Shown here piece after piece: positions 1 through 9,081 of a stretch of 64,000 bases of DNA. The stretch spans positions 186,001-250,000 of the forward strand of contig CAVQVR010000006.1 of NCBI GenBank assembly GCA_963717195.1, given 5' to 3'. Below the pieces are notes generated by a model. It was given only the letters and a program-made list of their open reading frames with translations, was not told the origin of the DNA and did no database searches. Each line of letters starts with the position of its first letter. Position 1 is the stretch's first letter. The position numbers and the translations under genes were made by a program. Origin of the DNA: JACDAE01 sp963717195 (lineage in GTDB: Bacteria; Chloroflexota; Ktedonobacteria; Ktedonobacterales; Ktedonobacteraceae).

Positions 1-8
1 ATAGGATA

Positions 9-890
9 ATGGGCAATCATCAACTTGTCATTATCACGCGACTATTGCAAGTTGTGGAGACGATGGAGACCATTGATGAGTTATTCGCATGGCTGGCAGA
101 GATGATCATACAACGTATGGATGTTCAAGTAGTGCAGTTCTGGGCAATGCAGGCATACACACATGGACGGGAGAGCTGCGCATTACGCACGATGGCTTGT
201 CAGAGTACCTCATTACCGCAACACATTGTTGTTAATCAACCATTAGCGGATGCAGTCGAGCAATCACTCAACAAACAGCAAAGCGTTGCTCCTCGGTCGG
301 TTGGCACCATATTCTCGCATTATTATAGTGAAGTGCTTATGCGCTACAACCTCAATTACTGGGCGTGCCACTTTATGAGTAACAACATCTTGCTTCCAGT
401 GACGAGAGATAGCTCTTCATATGAGAAAATTGCTACTCCTCTTACGCTGGGGATCACCGTTTTCTTACAGCATCCGCCTTCCTCACGCTTATTACCAACA
501 CTGGCCCATACTCTGGAACACACGCTTCCAATAGCCAGGAAGCATGGGCTATTGAAAATTAGCACTCCCATAAAACAGGGATTGCAGTTGGAGAGTAATC
601 AATACACAGGAAAGCGCCCGGCCCTGACAGCATTTACGCCGTACCATACACAGACAGAGCACACAGTAAAACAGGCTTTGATACCCAGATCCATTATTCA
701 AGACAAAAACGCGCGTCGTCTCTATCTTGAAATTGATGGCCATAAAAACATCGGTGAGCTTGCCTCTGAGATGCAGTTGAACGCAGAAGAATTCTATGCA
801 GCATTATCCCTGCTGCTGACGCAAAAGCGTATTCAGATCTTCGGGGGACAGGGATTTGTGAGTGAAAGAGCACAATCCCTTCAATCCTAG
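9..890 (+). CDS. GAF-like sensor protein with C-terminal winged-helix-like tail
   Basis: I do not recognise a named family. The first 180 or so residues begin with a long amphipathic helix (LLQVVETMETIDELFAWLAE) followed by alternating strands, as in GAF-type ligand-sensing domains. No cofactor-binding residue can be assigned. A polar linker (about 190-225) leads to a compact C-terminal segment (about 230-280) containing GHKNIGELASEM, which resembles a small helical or winged-helix module. There is no signal peptide or membrane segment, so it should be cytoplasmic. The reading frame is open to the left edge of the window, so the true start may lie upstream; the ATG used has only a close AGGA before it. 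A regulatory role is inferred from the fold only. Confidence 0.6.
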   Translation: MGNHQLVIITRLLQVVETMETIDELFAWLAEMIIQRMDVQVVQFWAMQAYTHGRESCALRTMACQSTSLPQHIVVNQPLADAVEQSLNKQQSVAPRSVGTIFSHYYSEVLMRYNLNYWACHFMSNNILLPVTRDSSSYEKIATPLTLGITVFLQHPPSSRLLPTLAHTLEHTLPIARKHGLLKISTPIKQGLQLESNQYTGKRPALTAFTPYHTQTEHTVKQALIPRSIIQDKNARRLYLEIDGHKNIGELASEMQLNAEEFYAALSLLLTQKRIQIFGGQGFVSERAQSLQS

Positions 891-1067
891 CTCGTGCCAC
901 GAATTCAATAATAGAGATTTTATATTGTGGGGGGAACAGTCGTCATTAAGAGTAGATGGTGCCTGAGTAGGGAAGCGGTCGAGTTACCCAGAGCATCATC
1001 TACTGGAGTTTTCAAGCGTTGATGTGCTCCAATAGGAGTGTCACAGGCAGGGGATGGCAGGCTGCAC

Positions 1068-1859
1068 ATGCAAACTCAGAAAACAAAGGCTGTTATTGCA
1101 CGAAAGCTATCTGAACAAGAGCTCTACAACTACTTTTTCCCACGTCGCTATCCGATCTGGGTCTGGATTACACTTGCCAGTGGCGCGATACTCTTTTGCA
1201 TGGGATCATTTCTGCAAAATATGCTCTTTATCGGACTCAGTATAGTCCTGGGTGTCATTGGCGTGCTTATCATATGGCAAACAAAACGGTCAAATCCTGA
1301 TGATGAGCAGTACGATGCCTGGGTAAAAAGCCAGGGCAAGATCCTTTACAAAAGAGGATTACAGACGCTGGGGATAACAGAAGCCCAGTTGAGTGACCAT
1401 GTAATGTGGATTCAAAGTTATGTGCTACCCGGCTCCTTTGATGCAGACGAGTACGATGCAGAGGTCGTCTGGCTAAAATATGGGAAAGATGGACGTTGCC
1501 GCTCCAGTATCAACGTATTCACATTTATCTATCCGACGTCCCGATCATTTGGCATTTTCAAGAGTGATGTGAATGCATTGTTTCCATCATTACACAACGA
1601 CGAGGATGAGGTCTATCCCTATCGTCATATCATAAGCGCGACTACAAGTAAGACGAGAGATACAATTTTATTAGGAGAGCAGGAATTTCCTTATCAGATT
1701 GAACATTTCTGCCTGAAGATCACCAACGGGGAGACGGTCAAACTGAGCGCCACAGTCAAAGCAAAGCCATCAGGCAGCATCCCGGGCGTGCCTACGATAG
1801 CGTTGCCTGATACAAACTTTAACTGGACGCTTGGTAAATTACGGAGCATGTTACAGTGA
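1068..1859 (+). CDS. Conserved hypothetical membrane protein
   Basis: Unrecognised protein of about 263 residues. A basic, tyrosine-rich N terminus (YNYFFPRRYPIWVW) runs into two adjacent hydrophobic segments (about residues 23-60) that look like a helical hairpin in the membrane. The remaining 200 residues are soluble and mixed alpha/beta, with no cysteine pattern or catalytic motif visible. An in-frame GTG at 1038 lies on top of its only AGGAG, so it is a poor start; the ATG at 1068 is preferred but its ribosome site is weak too. The gene stands alone, with a long intergenic stretch carrying two hairpins downstream. Confidence 0.6.
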   Translation: MQTQKTKAVIARKLSEQELYNYFFPRRYPIWVWITLASGAILFCMGSFLQNMLFIGLSIVLGVIGVLIIWQTKRSNPDDEQYDAWVKSQGKILYKRGLQTLGITEAQLSDHVMWIQSYVLPGSFDADEYDAEVVWLKYGKDGRCRSSINVFTFIYPTSRSFGIFKSDVNALFPSLHNDEDEVYPYRHIISATTSKTRDTILLGEQEFPYQIEHFCLKITNGETVKLSATVKAKPSGSIPGVPTIALPDTNFNWTLGKLRSMLQ

Positions 1860-2020
1860 ACCCCTCTCCCGTCACTGTACATTTATCATCTGTGCAGGTA
1901 GCTCTACAAATGTTAAACGTGAATATACAAATGTTTGCCTCTTTATTAACAAATGCACTACATTTCTTGCATTTTGGGAGAAAGTAGGTTATACTTTCCT
2001 CATGCGATACTCGCAATGGA

Positions 2021-2062
2021 GAGTGGGCAGCTTAGAGACGCGACCTCTGAGCTGCCCACTCT
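2021..2062. repeat. Long intergenic hairpin
   Basis: Inverted repeat with arms GAGTGGGCAGCT..AGAG and CTCT..AGCTGCCCACTC, about 16 base pairs with a single T-G wobble and a 7-base loop. There is no T-run, so it is not a textbook terminator. It may end or protect the transcript of the membrane protein upstream. Apart from this and the next hairpin, the 1860-2340 gap shows no gene. Confidence 0.75.
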
Positions 2063-2080
2063 GCTTTGAGGGGATTTTCC

Positions 2081-2154
2081 GTGAGCTTGTCTCCGCCCGG
2101 TTCTCGGCAAAATCTCCATCCCCCAACCGGGCGGAGGCAAGCTCACGCCCCTAC
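2081..2154. repeat. GCCCCTAC-family inverted repeat
   Basis: Two 22-base arms (GTGAGCTTGTCTCCGCCCGG and complement, one mismatch) enclose a 22-base loop, followed directly by GCCCCTAC at 2147-2154. The arm core CCGCCCGGTT is shared with the element at 59833-59914, which shows that these are members of one dispersed family. Confidence 0.8.
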
Positions 2155-2340
2155 CCAGGTTTCCCCGCGAGGATGGAGAAGCTAGCAGGAATAGACATTG
2201 ACAATAAAGTTCAGTGAGGGTATGCTACAAAGCACCAGCGATAACGTAGAGATACATCTGATGATTCGTCTGTAGCTGGCACCCTCATACTGTATTTCTG
2301 AATAGCTCATAGCTGAGTTGAAACAGAAAGGACTCCTGGC

Positions 2341-3948
2341 ATGGCAAAGAAAATGGCGATTCCTGAACTGTTCCGTCCTCCGATAGACATTCCTGATGTT
2401 TCTTATGACAACCTGGTGCGGATGGCTGCTGAACGTACGCCGGATCGTAAGGCGATTATTTATCACGACCTTGCACTCACATACCGTGAGGTGGTGTCGA
2501 TGGTCAATTGTATCGCCAATGGTTTGTACGATCTTGGTCTACGCAAGGGCGATTGCATCTGCATTTATACGACAAATAGGCCAGAATACATACTAACATT
2601 TCTAGGAGCAGCATCTATTGGCGTCGTAACCAGCCCGATGAATCCTGTATACAAAGACCGGGAAGTTAGCTACCAACTTGAGAATTCAGAGGCCCGAGCG
2701 ATTTTGATACAGCGCGAACTCGTGCCCGTTCTGCAACTGGTTCTGCGAGACAAGTCGTTGCCCAACCTTAAACATATTCTGGTGACAGGCGCTTCCGCGC
2801 CGGATGGGCTGCCGGATGCCTTGCCACTGGCGACGCTGATACGGCGTTCGTCACCTAAAAATCCACCACAGGTTGATATTAATGGTGACGATCTGCTGGC
2901 CTTGCCCTACTCTTCGGGCACAACGGGTCTTCCGAAGGGTACAATGATTACGCATCGCAACCTTGTCTCGAACAATCTGCAATTCACAAATGCACTGAAA
3001 ACAGACATTACGGATGTCGGACTCCTCTTTCTGCCGTTCTATCACATCTATGGCGTTATGCTCACCGGGAGTTTCCTGGCCTGCGGTGGCACACAGGTGA
3101 TGATGGAGCGTTTTGACCTGCTGCAATCGCTGGAGTTATGTGAAAAACATAATGTCACCTACTACTTTGCCGTTCCTCCAATCATTCTGGCGTTGGCGAA
3201 TGCCCCAGTCGATCTCAGCAAACTGAAGAGCGTCAAGTATATCTTCTCGGGAGCTGCACCGCTGCCGATGGAGCCGGCACGCAGGCTGCGGGAGAAGACA
3301 GGGATCACAGTTGTACAGGGCTATGGTTTAACCGAGGCTTCACCGCTTACGCACTCACAGCCAAGTGAGCCGGACCTCGTGCGCCTGGAGAGCGTTGGTA
3401 TGCCGACTCACAATACTGAACAGAAGATTGTGGACATTGAGACGGGCGAACGTGAGCTTCCGCAAGGTGAGGATGGAGAGATTATCATTCGCGGTCCCCA
3501 GGTCATGAAAGGCTACTGGAAAGCACCCGAAGAGACGGCGCGTGCATTGCGTAACGGCTGGCTCTATACGGGCGATGTGGGACATGTCGATACGGATGGT
3601 TATACCTACATTGTTGATCGTAAAAAAGAGATGATCAAGTACAAAGGCTTCGGCATTGCTCCGGCAGAGATCGAATCGTTGCTGATGGAGCATCCAGCGG
3701 TAATGGACTCGGCGGTAATTGGAGTCGCCGACGATGAAGCAGGCGAATTGATTAAGGGACTGGTTGTTTTGCGCAAGGGTCATAATGTTACGTCGGAGGA
3801 GATTTTGGCGTTCGCTAATGGCAAGCTGGCAGGCTACAAGAAGGTGCACTTTATAGAGTTTATTGATGTCATTCCAAAGACGACTTCGGGCAAGATTCTG
3901 CGTCGAGATTTGAAGGAACGGGAAAAAGCGCTGCGCGAGGCGAAATAA
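2341..3948 (+). CDS. AMP-dependent acyl-CoA ligase (4-coumarate/long-chain type)
   Basis: Adenylate-forming enzyme that would activate a carboxylic acid with ATP and join it to CoA. All family motifs are present: the phosphate loop YSSGTTGLPKGTMITHRN (about 192-209), GYGLTEASP (about 329-337), YTGDVGHVDTDGYTYIVDRKKE with the hinge region (about 415-436), and the catalytic lysine near the C terminus in TTSGKILRRDL. The length of 535 residues is normal for 4-coumarate-CoA ligase-like and medium/long-chain enzymes. The substrate cannot be read from the sequence; the 4CL-like spacing and neutral pocket would allow aryl or fatty acids. It starts at an ATG about 10 bases after AAAGGA and is followed two bases after its stop by a GTAGGGGC repeat. 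Acyl-CoA dehydrogenase and enoyl-CoA hydratase genes lie elsewhere in the window but are not linked to it. Confidence 0.93.
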   Translation: MAKKMAIPELFRPPIDIPDVSYDNLVRMAAERTPDRKAIIYHDLALTYREVVSMVNCIANGLYDLGLRKGDCICIYTTNRPEYILTFLGAASIGVVTSPMNPVYKDREVSYQLENSEARAILIQRELVPVLQLVLRDKSLPNLKHILVTGASAPDGLPDALPLATLIRRSSPKNPPQVDINGDDLLALPYSSGTTGLPKGTMITHRNLVSNNLQFTNALKTDITDVGLLFLPFYHIYGVMLTGSFLACGGTQVMMERFDLLQSLELCEKHNVTYYFAVPPIILALANAPVDLSKLKSVKYIFSGAAPLPMEPARRLREKTGITVVQGYGLTEASPLTHSQPSEPDLVRLESVGMPTHNTEQKIVDIETGERELPQGEDGEIIIRGPQVMKGYWKAPEETARALRNGWLYTGDVGHVDTDGYTYIVDRKKEMIKYKGFGIAPAEIESLLMEHPAVMDSAVIGVADDEAGELIKGLVVLRKGHNVTSEEILAFANGKLAGYKKVHFIEFIDVIPKTTSGKILRRDLKEREKALREAK

Positions 3949-3949
3949 C

Positions 3950-4025
3950 GTAGGGGCCGCGTTTACGGCGCTCAGGTGTGTCAAATGATAATAACACACC
4001 TGGGCGGCGTCAACGCGGCCCCTAC
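3950..4025. repeat. GTAGGGGC...GCCCCTAC inverted repeat
   Basis: Complete element bounded by GTAGGGGC (3950-3957) and GCCCCTAC (4018-4025), with an inner stem (CAGGTGTGT/ACACACCTG) at its tip. It sits between convergent genes and could act as a bidirectional terminator. Confidence 0.8.
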
Positions 4026-4042
4026 ACCTATACGCGGTCATA

Positions 4043-5017
4043 TTACAGGCCCATCAAGAACAATCCACGAGCCATTGCCTCACCAGCCAACGTGCAGACA
4101 ACCACGAGATAGAGCATGCCGGTGGCGGACTGGAAGGAGCGGTCGCGGATCAGCTTCCAGGCCAGCGCAGTCAGCACAAGCGGAAGGATGAAGCCAACCA
4201 GGATCTGTATCCAGCCAATCGCGCCTGTACTGAGCGGCGTGACGACGGTAGCGTTAGCTGGCTTTACACTCGTGCTGGAAACAGGTGTCGGGGTGGCAAC
4301 AGCGGTTACAGAAGTTCTTCCTGTCGGCTGATTGACCTGGGCCGTGGTGGGGCCAGCGGTAAAGGCACAGAGGACCTGGGCCAGAATAGCAACCAGGACC
4401 AGGGTTGTGGCAAATTGGAGGGGTTTCTCAGATAATGCAGGTGTGACCAGGTACCAGTGACCAAGCCACATGGCTGTCAAGACGCCGCCAAGTGCGAAGG
4501 CGGAGGCAAAAAAGCCTGCGACGGTGATAGCTCCTCCCAGGTTGACGGCTGCAAGGGGGCGGAAGATCATAGCCATCACGAAGAGCATGACGAGGCCAGC
4601 GATGACGGTAGCGATTCCACTGAGCAGGCGCAGGAGGCGTACCACTGAGAAGCTACGTGATTGGCCCTGGGCTTCTGCTTTGGCCTGTTCGACTTTGCCA
4701 TCGACGCCCGCCTTGCGGTCGATCCAGAGGAACAGGTTGTAGGGTATCAGTAGCAGGAAGAAGAGCAGTAAGGGCAGGGTAAGGTAGCCAGTCCAGGCTT
4801 TGTCGAGCTGCGGATAGGTATTGAGCAATCCAGGGTAGGCAAATCCTTGCTGGAACAGGTAAGTGAGGCCGGTCAGGGCTAAGTAGATGAGGGCGTATGA
4901 GATCAGGAAGCCGCGTTTGACTTCGTTGCGCCAGTCGAGAAATACGAGCACGCTGACGGAGCCGATGGAGACTTCGGTCATAACGATAAATAGGACGAGC
5001 GGTAATATCTGTAACAT
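4043..5017 (-). CDS. Polytopic membrane protein, function unknown
   Basis: Very hydrophobic 324-residue protein with about eight membrane segments. The first two hydrophobic blocks are followed by IPYNLFLWIDRK and a charged cytosolic loop (about 100-125). A Thr/Ser/Pro-rich, probably extracytoplasmic linker (about 232-258) precedes the last two or three helices. No transporter signature, heme ligand or enzyme motif is recognised. AAGGA lies 13 bases before the ATG. It is convergent with the acyl-CoA ligase across the 3950-4025 repeat. A membrane subunit of an oxidoreductase or transport system is possible, but nothing nearby points to one. Confidence 0.75.
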   Translation of the reverse strand: MLQILPLVLFIVMTEVSIGSVSVLVFLDWRNEVKRGFLISYALIYLALTGLTYLFQQGFAYPGLLNTYPQLDKAWTGYLTLPLLLFFLLLIPYNLFLWIDRKAGVDGKVEQAKAEAQGQSRSFSVVRLLRLLSGIATVIAGLVMLFVMAMIFRPLAAVNLGGAITVAGFFASAFALGGVLTAMWLGHWYLVTPALSEKPLQFATTLVLVAILAQVLCAFTAGPTTAQVNQPTGRTSVTAVATPTPVSSTSVKPANATVVTPLSTGAIGWIQILVGFILPLVLTALAWKLIRDRSFQSATGMLYLVVVCTLAGEAMARGLFLMGL

Positions 5018-5090
5018 GTGATTCTGTTATCCTTCGAGAATATCTAGCTATGTTATGAATAGGGTAATGACCCGCTTGAGTGACGTAACA

Positions 5091-5130
5091 GATTATACAT
5101 CTCTTCGGGGGATGTAACAACTCGATAAAA
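5091..5130. repeat. Copy 1 of a 40-bp direct repeat flanking the DUF4383 gene
   Basis: Matches 5931-5970 at about 34 of 40 positions, sharing GATTATA, ATCTCTTCG and TGTAACAACTCG. This copy lies between the start of the membrane protein gene and the end of the DUF4383 gene. Confidence 0.7.
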
Positions 5131-5158
5131 AATACCGGCCTACTTAAAGCAGGCCGGT
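5127..5158 (-). terminator. Intrinsic terminator of the DUF4383 gene
   Basis: On the minus strand, CCGGCCTGC and GTAGGCCGG pair around a TTTAA loop and are followed by TATTTTTT. It lies about 40 bases past the DUF4383 stop. Confidence 0.85.
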
Positions 5159-5194
5159 GGGAACAAAACGAATGTTCTTATTAAGGATAAAGCA

Positions 5195-5650
5195 TCAGGC
5201 ACGTTGGCGAACCCTGGCTTTCGGCTCTGGATGTGCGGCTGAACCAACCAGGAAGAAACCAACTACAGCAGCAAGCACGCCTGCAATAAGGTGCAGGATA
5301 TGATCTCCGGCATTCATATGGGTGATTCCCAGGAATAAGCCGTTATCGTGCCCATACGAGCCAGCTGGAAAGTAGAGCGAGGGAATCAAACCAAGCAGTC
5401 CCAGCAGGATGAAAACAACACCAAAGACTTTGTTGAACGTACGGAACTGGCCGGTAAAAGACGAGGCAATTCCAAGCAAACCAACTATAACATAGAAAAC
5501 ATTGTGAATGGTATCGGCATCAAAGATACCAAAGATTGCTTGCACACCCGTACTGTTCTCTGTCGGTGTCACAAAACCAACCATCCCAAGGATAAGAAAA
5601 ATGATGCCGAGGACAAGCGCACACACACGATTGATAGACCAGGTTCGCAT
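5195..5650 (-). CDS. DUF4383 family four-helix membrane protein
   Basis: Small membrane protein of 151 residues with four hydrophobic segments (about 8-27, 48-64, 71-92 and 114-138). The family signs are the N-terminal NRVCALVLGIIFLILGMVGF and the loop HNVFYVIVGLLGIASS, then an HNxN-type loop before the last helix. The start was moved to the ATG at 5650 because AAGGAGGT lies 8 bases before it; a longer frame upstream lacks both hydrophobic and ribosome-site support. The biochemical role of DUF4383 is unknown. It has its own terminator and is flanked by the two copies of a 40-bp repeat, which suggests an independent, possibly regulated unit. Confidence 0.88.
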   Translation of the reverse strand: MRTWSINRVCALVLGIIFLILGMVGFVTPTENSTGVQAIFGIFDADTIHNVFYVIVGLLGIASSFTGQFRTFNKVFGVVFILLGLLGLIPSLYFPAGSYGHDNGLFLGITHMNAGDHILHLIAGVLAAVVGFFLVGSAAHPEPKARVRQRA

Positions 5651-5930
5651 ACGTGTAACCTCCTTATATGTAAGGATAGAGGCGGAGACAATGGAGTCGT
5701 GATAGAGTAAGACAGAGCTGATGACGCTACTCCGCATAACGCCTTTTTTCATGTAATCAACCTGTCAAAAGCTTATTTCTACCTGTATATGTGATACGTT
5801 TGTTCCACGAAAAAAGAGTCACTCAAATACACCCCCAAAAGAACAATTTAGTACTCTGTTGTTTGGATCTGTGAGCCTTTCTTTATAAACTGGCCTGATA
5901 GGCTGGTTCATAGGTGATATTCAGCGATAA

Positions 5931-5970
5931 GATTATATATCTCTTCGTTGGGTGTAACAACTCGGTGAAA
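5931..5970. repeat. Copy 2 of the 40-bp direct repeat
   Basis: Second copy of the 5091-5130 sequence in the same orientation. It ends 13 bases before a putative -35 box for the next gene, so it could be an upstream control site. Otherwise the 5651-6106 gap holds no gene. Confidence 0.65.
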
Positions 5971-5983
5971 TGAGCGTCTTTTA

Positions 5984-6013
5984 TTGACAACTACTCCATC
6001 TCTCCCATATCAT
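5984..6013 (+). promoter_or_regulatory. Putative sigma-70 promoter for the phosphotransferase gene
   Basis: TTGACA (5984-5989), 18-base spacer, TATCAT (6008-6013). It lies about 90 bases upstream of the phosphotransferase start and just downstream of the 40-bp repeat copy. Confidence 0.55.
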
Positions 6014-6106
6014 AGATGCAAGATTTAACAATCTGTTAACCGATAATTAACCTTCGCATAACGCAATCACTCCTCCTGACAGGGGAGAATATCGGAGTCC
6101 ACTCAT

Positions 6107-7123
6107 ATGTCAAAGCATTATGTTGGTCATTTGCCTGTTCATGATCCACTCCATCATTACTTACGATATGATATATTGCCTCAACTGGGACTCAATAATC
6201 ATGATGCTAAATTCCGCGTTTTTCGCATGGGAGGAAGCAATGAAGTATACCTCTATGAAGAAAAGCATAGTCAAGTGCAGGTGATCGGCAAGTTCTTTGC
6301 GGGCAACGGTCATGGCGGTTCTCATATCCCTGAGAAAGATCAACGTATGGAGCAAGAATTTCATAATCTGCACTTGATGAGAAGTTATGGGTTAGTCGGA
6401 TATCCACACGACGTTGTACGTCCCCTGGGTTATAATGGATGGTTGAATAGTCTGCTCGTTGAGGAGTATCGGGGTGGACAGCCTTTGAGCAATGTCATCA
6501 CGGATACTATTCTTTATCAGCAACCTGATAAGCTATATGAAAAGCTCACTGCACTGGCGTATTTTCTGGCGACCTTTCATAATAGGACGGCCAATGGTTA
6601 TGGGGTAAATTTTCACGAAGATTGTGCCTACTTTGACCGTCTCGTGCGTAAGCTTTTCAAAAAACAGTTCATTTCCTGGGATGATGTGCAGGAGTTCTCC
6701 TGGTTGCGTGAGCGATGGCGCGAACAGCCCCGCATGTGGGAAGACCAGCAAGTACTTGTGCACGGTGACGCGACTCCATCGAACTTTCTCTTTGGACATG
6801 GGCTGAGTGTGATTGGCATTGATCTGGAAAGAATGAAGAGAGCTGATCGCGTCTTTGATATCGGACGTATCACTGGCGAACTGCAGCACTTTTTTCTGCA
6901 GATCACGGGCAATAAGTATGCGGCTGAGCCTTTTATCGGGCACTTTCTGTGGGAATACGCCTGTCACTTTCCCGATCGCGAGAGTGCATTTCGCTCCATT
7001 GGTGGGCGCGTGCCTTTCCAGATGGGCCTTACGCTACTGCGCATCGCACGTAACTCGTGGATCAGCCACGACTACCGTTGGAGGCTCATCGAGGAAGCAA
7101 AAATAACATTGAGGTCTTTTTAA
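6107..7123 (+). CDS. Aminoglycoside/choline-kinase-like phosphotransferase
   Basis: Protein-kinase-fold small-molecule phosphotransferase of 338 residues. The N-lobe carries a short loop and strand (RMGGSNEVYLYEE, then VQVIGKFF with the putative ATP lysine). The catalytic Brenner-type motif VHGDATPSNFLF (about 222-233) supplies the catalytic Asp and metal-binding Asn. IGIDLERMKRAD (about 237-248) takes the place of the DFG segment. The substrate is unknown: these motifs are shared by antibiotic, choline, homoserine and sugar kinases, and nothing here argues for resistance. GGAG lies 9 bases before the ATG. The stop overlaps the next ATG by one base (TAATG), so it is co-translated with a HAD phosphatase; a kinase/phosphatase pair acting on one metabolite is an inference. 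Confidence 0.85.
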   Translation: MSKHYVGHLPVHDPLHHYLRYDILPQLGLNNHDAKFRVFRMGGSNEVYLYEEKHSQVQVIGKFFAGNGHGGSHIPEKDQRMEQEFHNLHLMRSYGLVGYPHDVVRPLGYNGWLNSLLVEEYRGGQPLSNVITDTILYQQPDKLYEKLTALAYFLATFHNRTANGYGVNFHEDCAYFDRLVRKLFKKQFISWDDVQEFSWLRERWREQPRMWEDQQVLVHGDATPSNFLFGHGLSVIGIDLERMKRADRVFDIGRITGELQHFFLQITGNKYAAEPFIGHFLWEYACHFPDRESAFRSIGGRVPFQMGLTLLRIARNSWISHDYRWRLIEEAKITLRSF

Positions 7124-7869
7124 TGGATATCCGAGCACTGCTCTTTGACGTAAATGGAACGCTGATCGATATTGAGACGGATGAGGGATTGGAGGAGATT
7201 TACCGGGCGATTGCGCATTTTCTGTTGTATCAAGGCATTTCACTGCACCGCTGGGAGGTACGAGACCTGTATTTTCAGATTATGCAACGGCAACGTGCAG
7301 AAAGTGCTGAGAAGTTTCCGGAGTGGGATGCAGTGGAGCTCTGGCGCGAGTTTCTACGCCTCAAGGCAAGTGACTATACGCGTGCTCTATCCACCGAAAA
7401 GCGCGGGCAGTTGGCGTTGTTTCTGGCGGAATTGCACCGGGGTATTGCACGCAAGCGGCTCCGCCTCTACCCCCAGGTGCAAGAGACACTGGACCAGTTA
7501 CATGCACATTACCCGATGGCAATTGTTTCGGATGCTCAGAGTGCGTATGCCGTTCCCGAGTTGCGTGCGGTTGGGGTAGTGAATTATTTTAATCCAATTA
7601 TTGTCTCTGGCGACTATGGCTATCGCAAACCAGACGCGCGGCTCTTTTTGAAAGCGTTGGATGCATTGCAGGTGCGACCAGAGCAGGCTCTTTTTGTGGG
7701 CAACGACCTGTATCATGATATTTTTGGTGCGCAACAGGTGGGCATGAAGGCTATCCTTGTATCCCCCGAGCAAGGTAATGGATCGAAACAGTCGATTGTT
7801 CCTGACTATACGATATCTCGTTTTGAGGAGTTGATTGGGGTGGTTGAGCATTTTGTAGGACAGGAGTGA
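7123..7869 (+). CDS. HAD-superfamily hydrolase
   Basis: Haloacid-dehalogenase-type hydrolase, probably a phosphatase, of 248 residues. Motif I is FDVNGTLID: the nucleophile Asp is present, while the usual general-acid Asp is Asn, a variant known in some HAD members. Motif II is the Ser in IVSDAQ, motif III the Lys in YRKPDARLF, and motif IV FVGNDLYHD. The helical cap lies between motifs I and II (about 20-100). The ATG at 7123 overlaps the upstream stop and gives the expected family N terminus (MDIRALLFD), so the longer upstream frame is not used. It forms a two-gene operon with the phosphotransferase. Confidence 0.87.
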   Translation: MDIRALLFDVNGTLIDIETDEGLEEIYRAIAHFLLYQGISLHRWEVRDLYFQIMQRQRAESAEKFPEWDAVELWREFLRLKASDYTRALSTEKRGQLALFLAELHRGIARKRLRLYPQVQETLDQLHAHYPMAIVSDAQSAYAVPELRAVGVVNYFNPIIVSGDYGYRKPDARLFLKALDALQVRPEQALFVGNDLYHDIFGAQQVGMKAILVSPEQGNGSKQSIVPDYTISRFEELIGVVEHFVGQE

Positions 7870-7905
7870 GGATGGGATGGAGATAGAGAGCACATTAGTA
7901 TATTT

Positions 7906-7942
7906 ATCGGGCACGAAGGGCGCGAAATATTCGGGCCCCTAC
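7906..7942. repeat. GCCCCTAC-family repeat copy
   Basis: ATCGGGCACGAAGGGCGCG, then AAATATTCGG, ending in GCCCCTAC at 7935-7942. The same wording recurs at 53214-53250 and 62784-62820. It sits between two convergent genes. Confidence 0.75.
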
Positions 7943-7973
7943 CTTGATCACTGGAACACATACATAGGCAGAA

Positions 7974-8995
7974 TTAAACCAGAGCGGCATCCTCCGCTGC
8001 ATAATCAAACTGCTTAGCATCCACTTCCTTAGGAGGGTTCGCGCGTTCCCACGCAACCGCATGTCTAAGCGCCTCATCCACACTGATAGGCTCGTGATAG
8101 CCCAATTCTTCGCGTATACGAGTCGTATCAATCAGCAAATCCTGATTTACATCGATATCAGGGACAAGGTGAGGTGGAACACGATCAGCAGGAAGGGTGA
8201 CAATTTCACCGTGCCAGTCAGCTACATGTGCTATGGCACGTACCCATTCGATCATGGGGAGCGTGTGGGCCTCGCCAACATTGTAGATGCGACCAGTGGC
8301 ACGGTCGTTTGTGATGGCAATGGCGATGGCGGCAGCGACGTTTTCGACATAGCCACGCGTCCAGCGCCATTGGGCCATGCGCTCGTCCAGCAGAATTGCC
8401 GGGCGCTGATCGTCCATGCGTTTTAAGAATTCGAAGAGGCGATGCTGTCCATCGTTGGGGCCGTAGACGGCGGGGAGACGCAAGATGGTGCCCTGTACGG
8501 TGGGATCGCTCATAACGATGCGCTCGATGGGGATTTTGTCGTAGTCGTGCATGCGTTGCTTTTCGCTCTCTGGAAGGGACAGGTCCAGGCCGCGATAAGG
8601 ATAGAGTTTTCGCGCAAGGGAGAGTTTTCTGTGATTGGAAGTGCATCGGGAGGACCGGGCTCGGTGCGGTTGACACGTCCATAGGCACGGTAAACATCCT
8701 GGCTGCCGATTAACACGACACGATGAACGAGGCCATTGCAGAGCTTCATGAGCGCGTGGCCATCTTGCTCAACGAAAGGGATCATATCTAGCACAACGTC
8801 GGGAGCAAAATCGAGGAACGTTGGCTTAAATGTCTGAAGCTGTGCCCTTTCGCCTATGATCTGTTGTACTCCGGGGGGTAGATCTGGCCGGGTTTGACCA
8901 CGATGAAATACAGCAATATCGTGGCCCTGTTGGGAGAGGTAGCGAACGGTGGCAAGGCCGATGAAGCGGGTACCACCGATAACGAGGATACGCAT
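7974..8995 (-). CDS. NAD-dependent epimerase/dehydratase, apparent frameshift
   Basis: Extended short-chain dehydrogenase, probably acting on a nucleotide sugar. The Rossmann start is MRILVIGGTRFIGLATVRYL; later parts read LRLPAVYGPNDGQH and RIYNVGEAHTLPM, usual for the substrate half. The frame breaks near 8607-8610: one frame runs from the start to ENSPLRE and another carries LYPYRGLDLSLPESE onward to the stop. One extra A in the four-A run (TTTT on the plus strand) would restore a continuous protein of about 340 residues with REKLYPYRG at the join. This matches the pattern of single-base homopolymer indels elsewhere in the window, so an intact gene in the organism is likely. Upstream bases are AAAGGACT before the ATG. 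Confidence 0.82.
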
Positions 8996-9081
8996 GGTTT
9001 ATAGTCCTTTCAAAAATGTGTTGCATAGGATATCATGAGAAAACGATACAGGGAATCTGCATACGTTACAAGGTAAAAATA

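Noticed and set aside
3355..4041. Open frame of about 228 codons on the minus strand
   Set aside because: Antisense to the C-terminal half of the acyl-CoA ligase and running into a dispersed hairpin; composition follows the opposite gene.
6107..7123. Aminoglycoside resistance gene
   Set aside because: The motifs are shared by many small-molecule kinases and the context (HAD partner) suggests metabolism.
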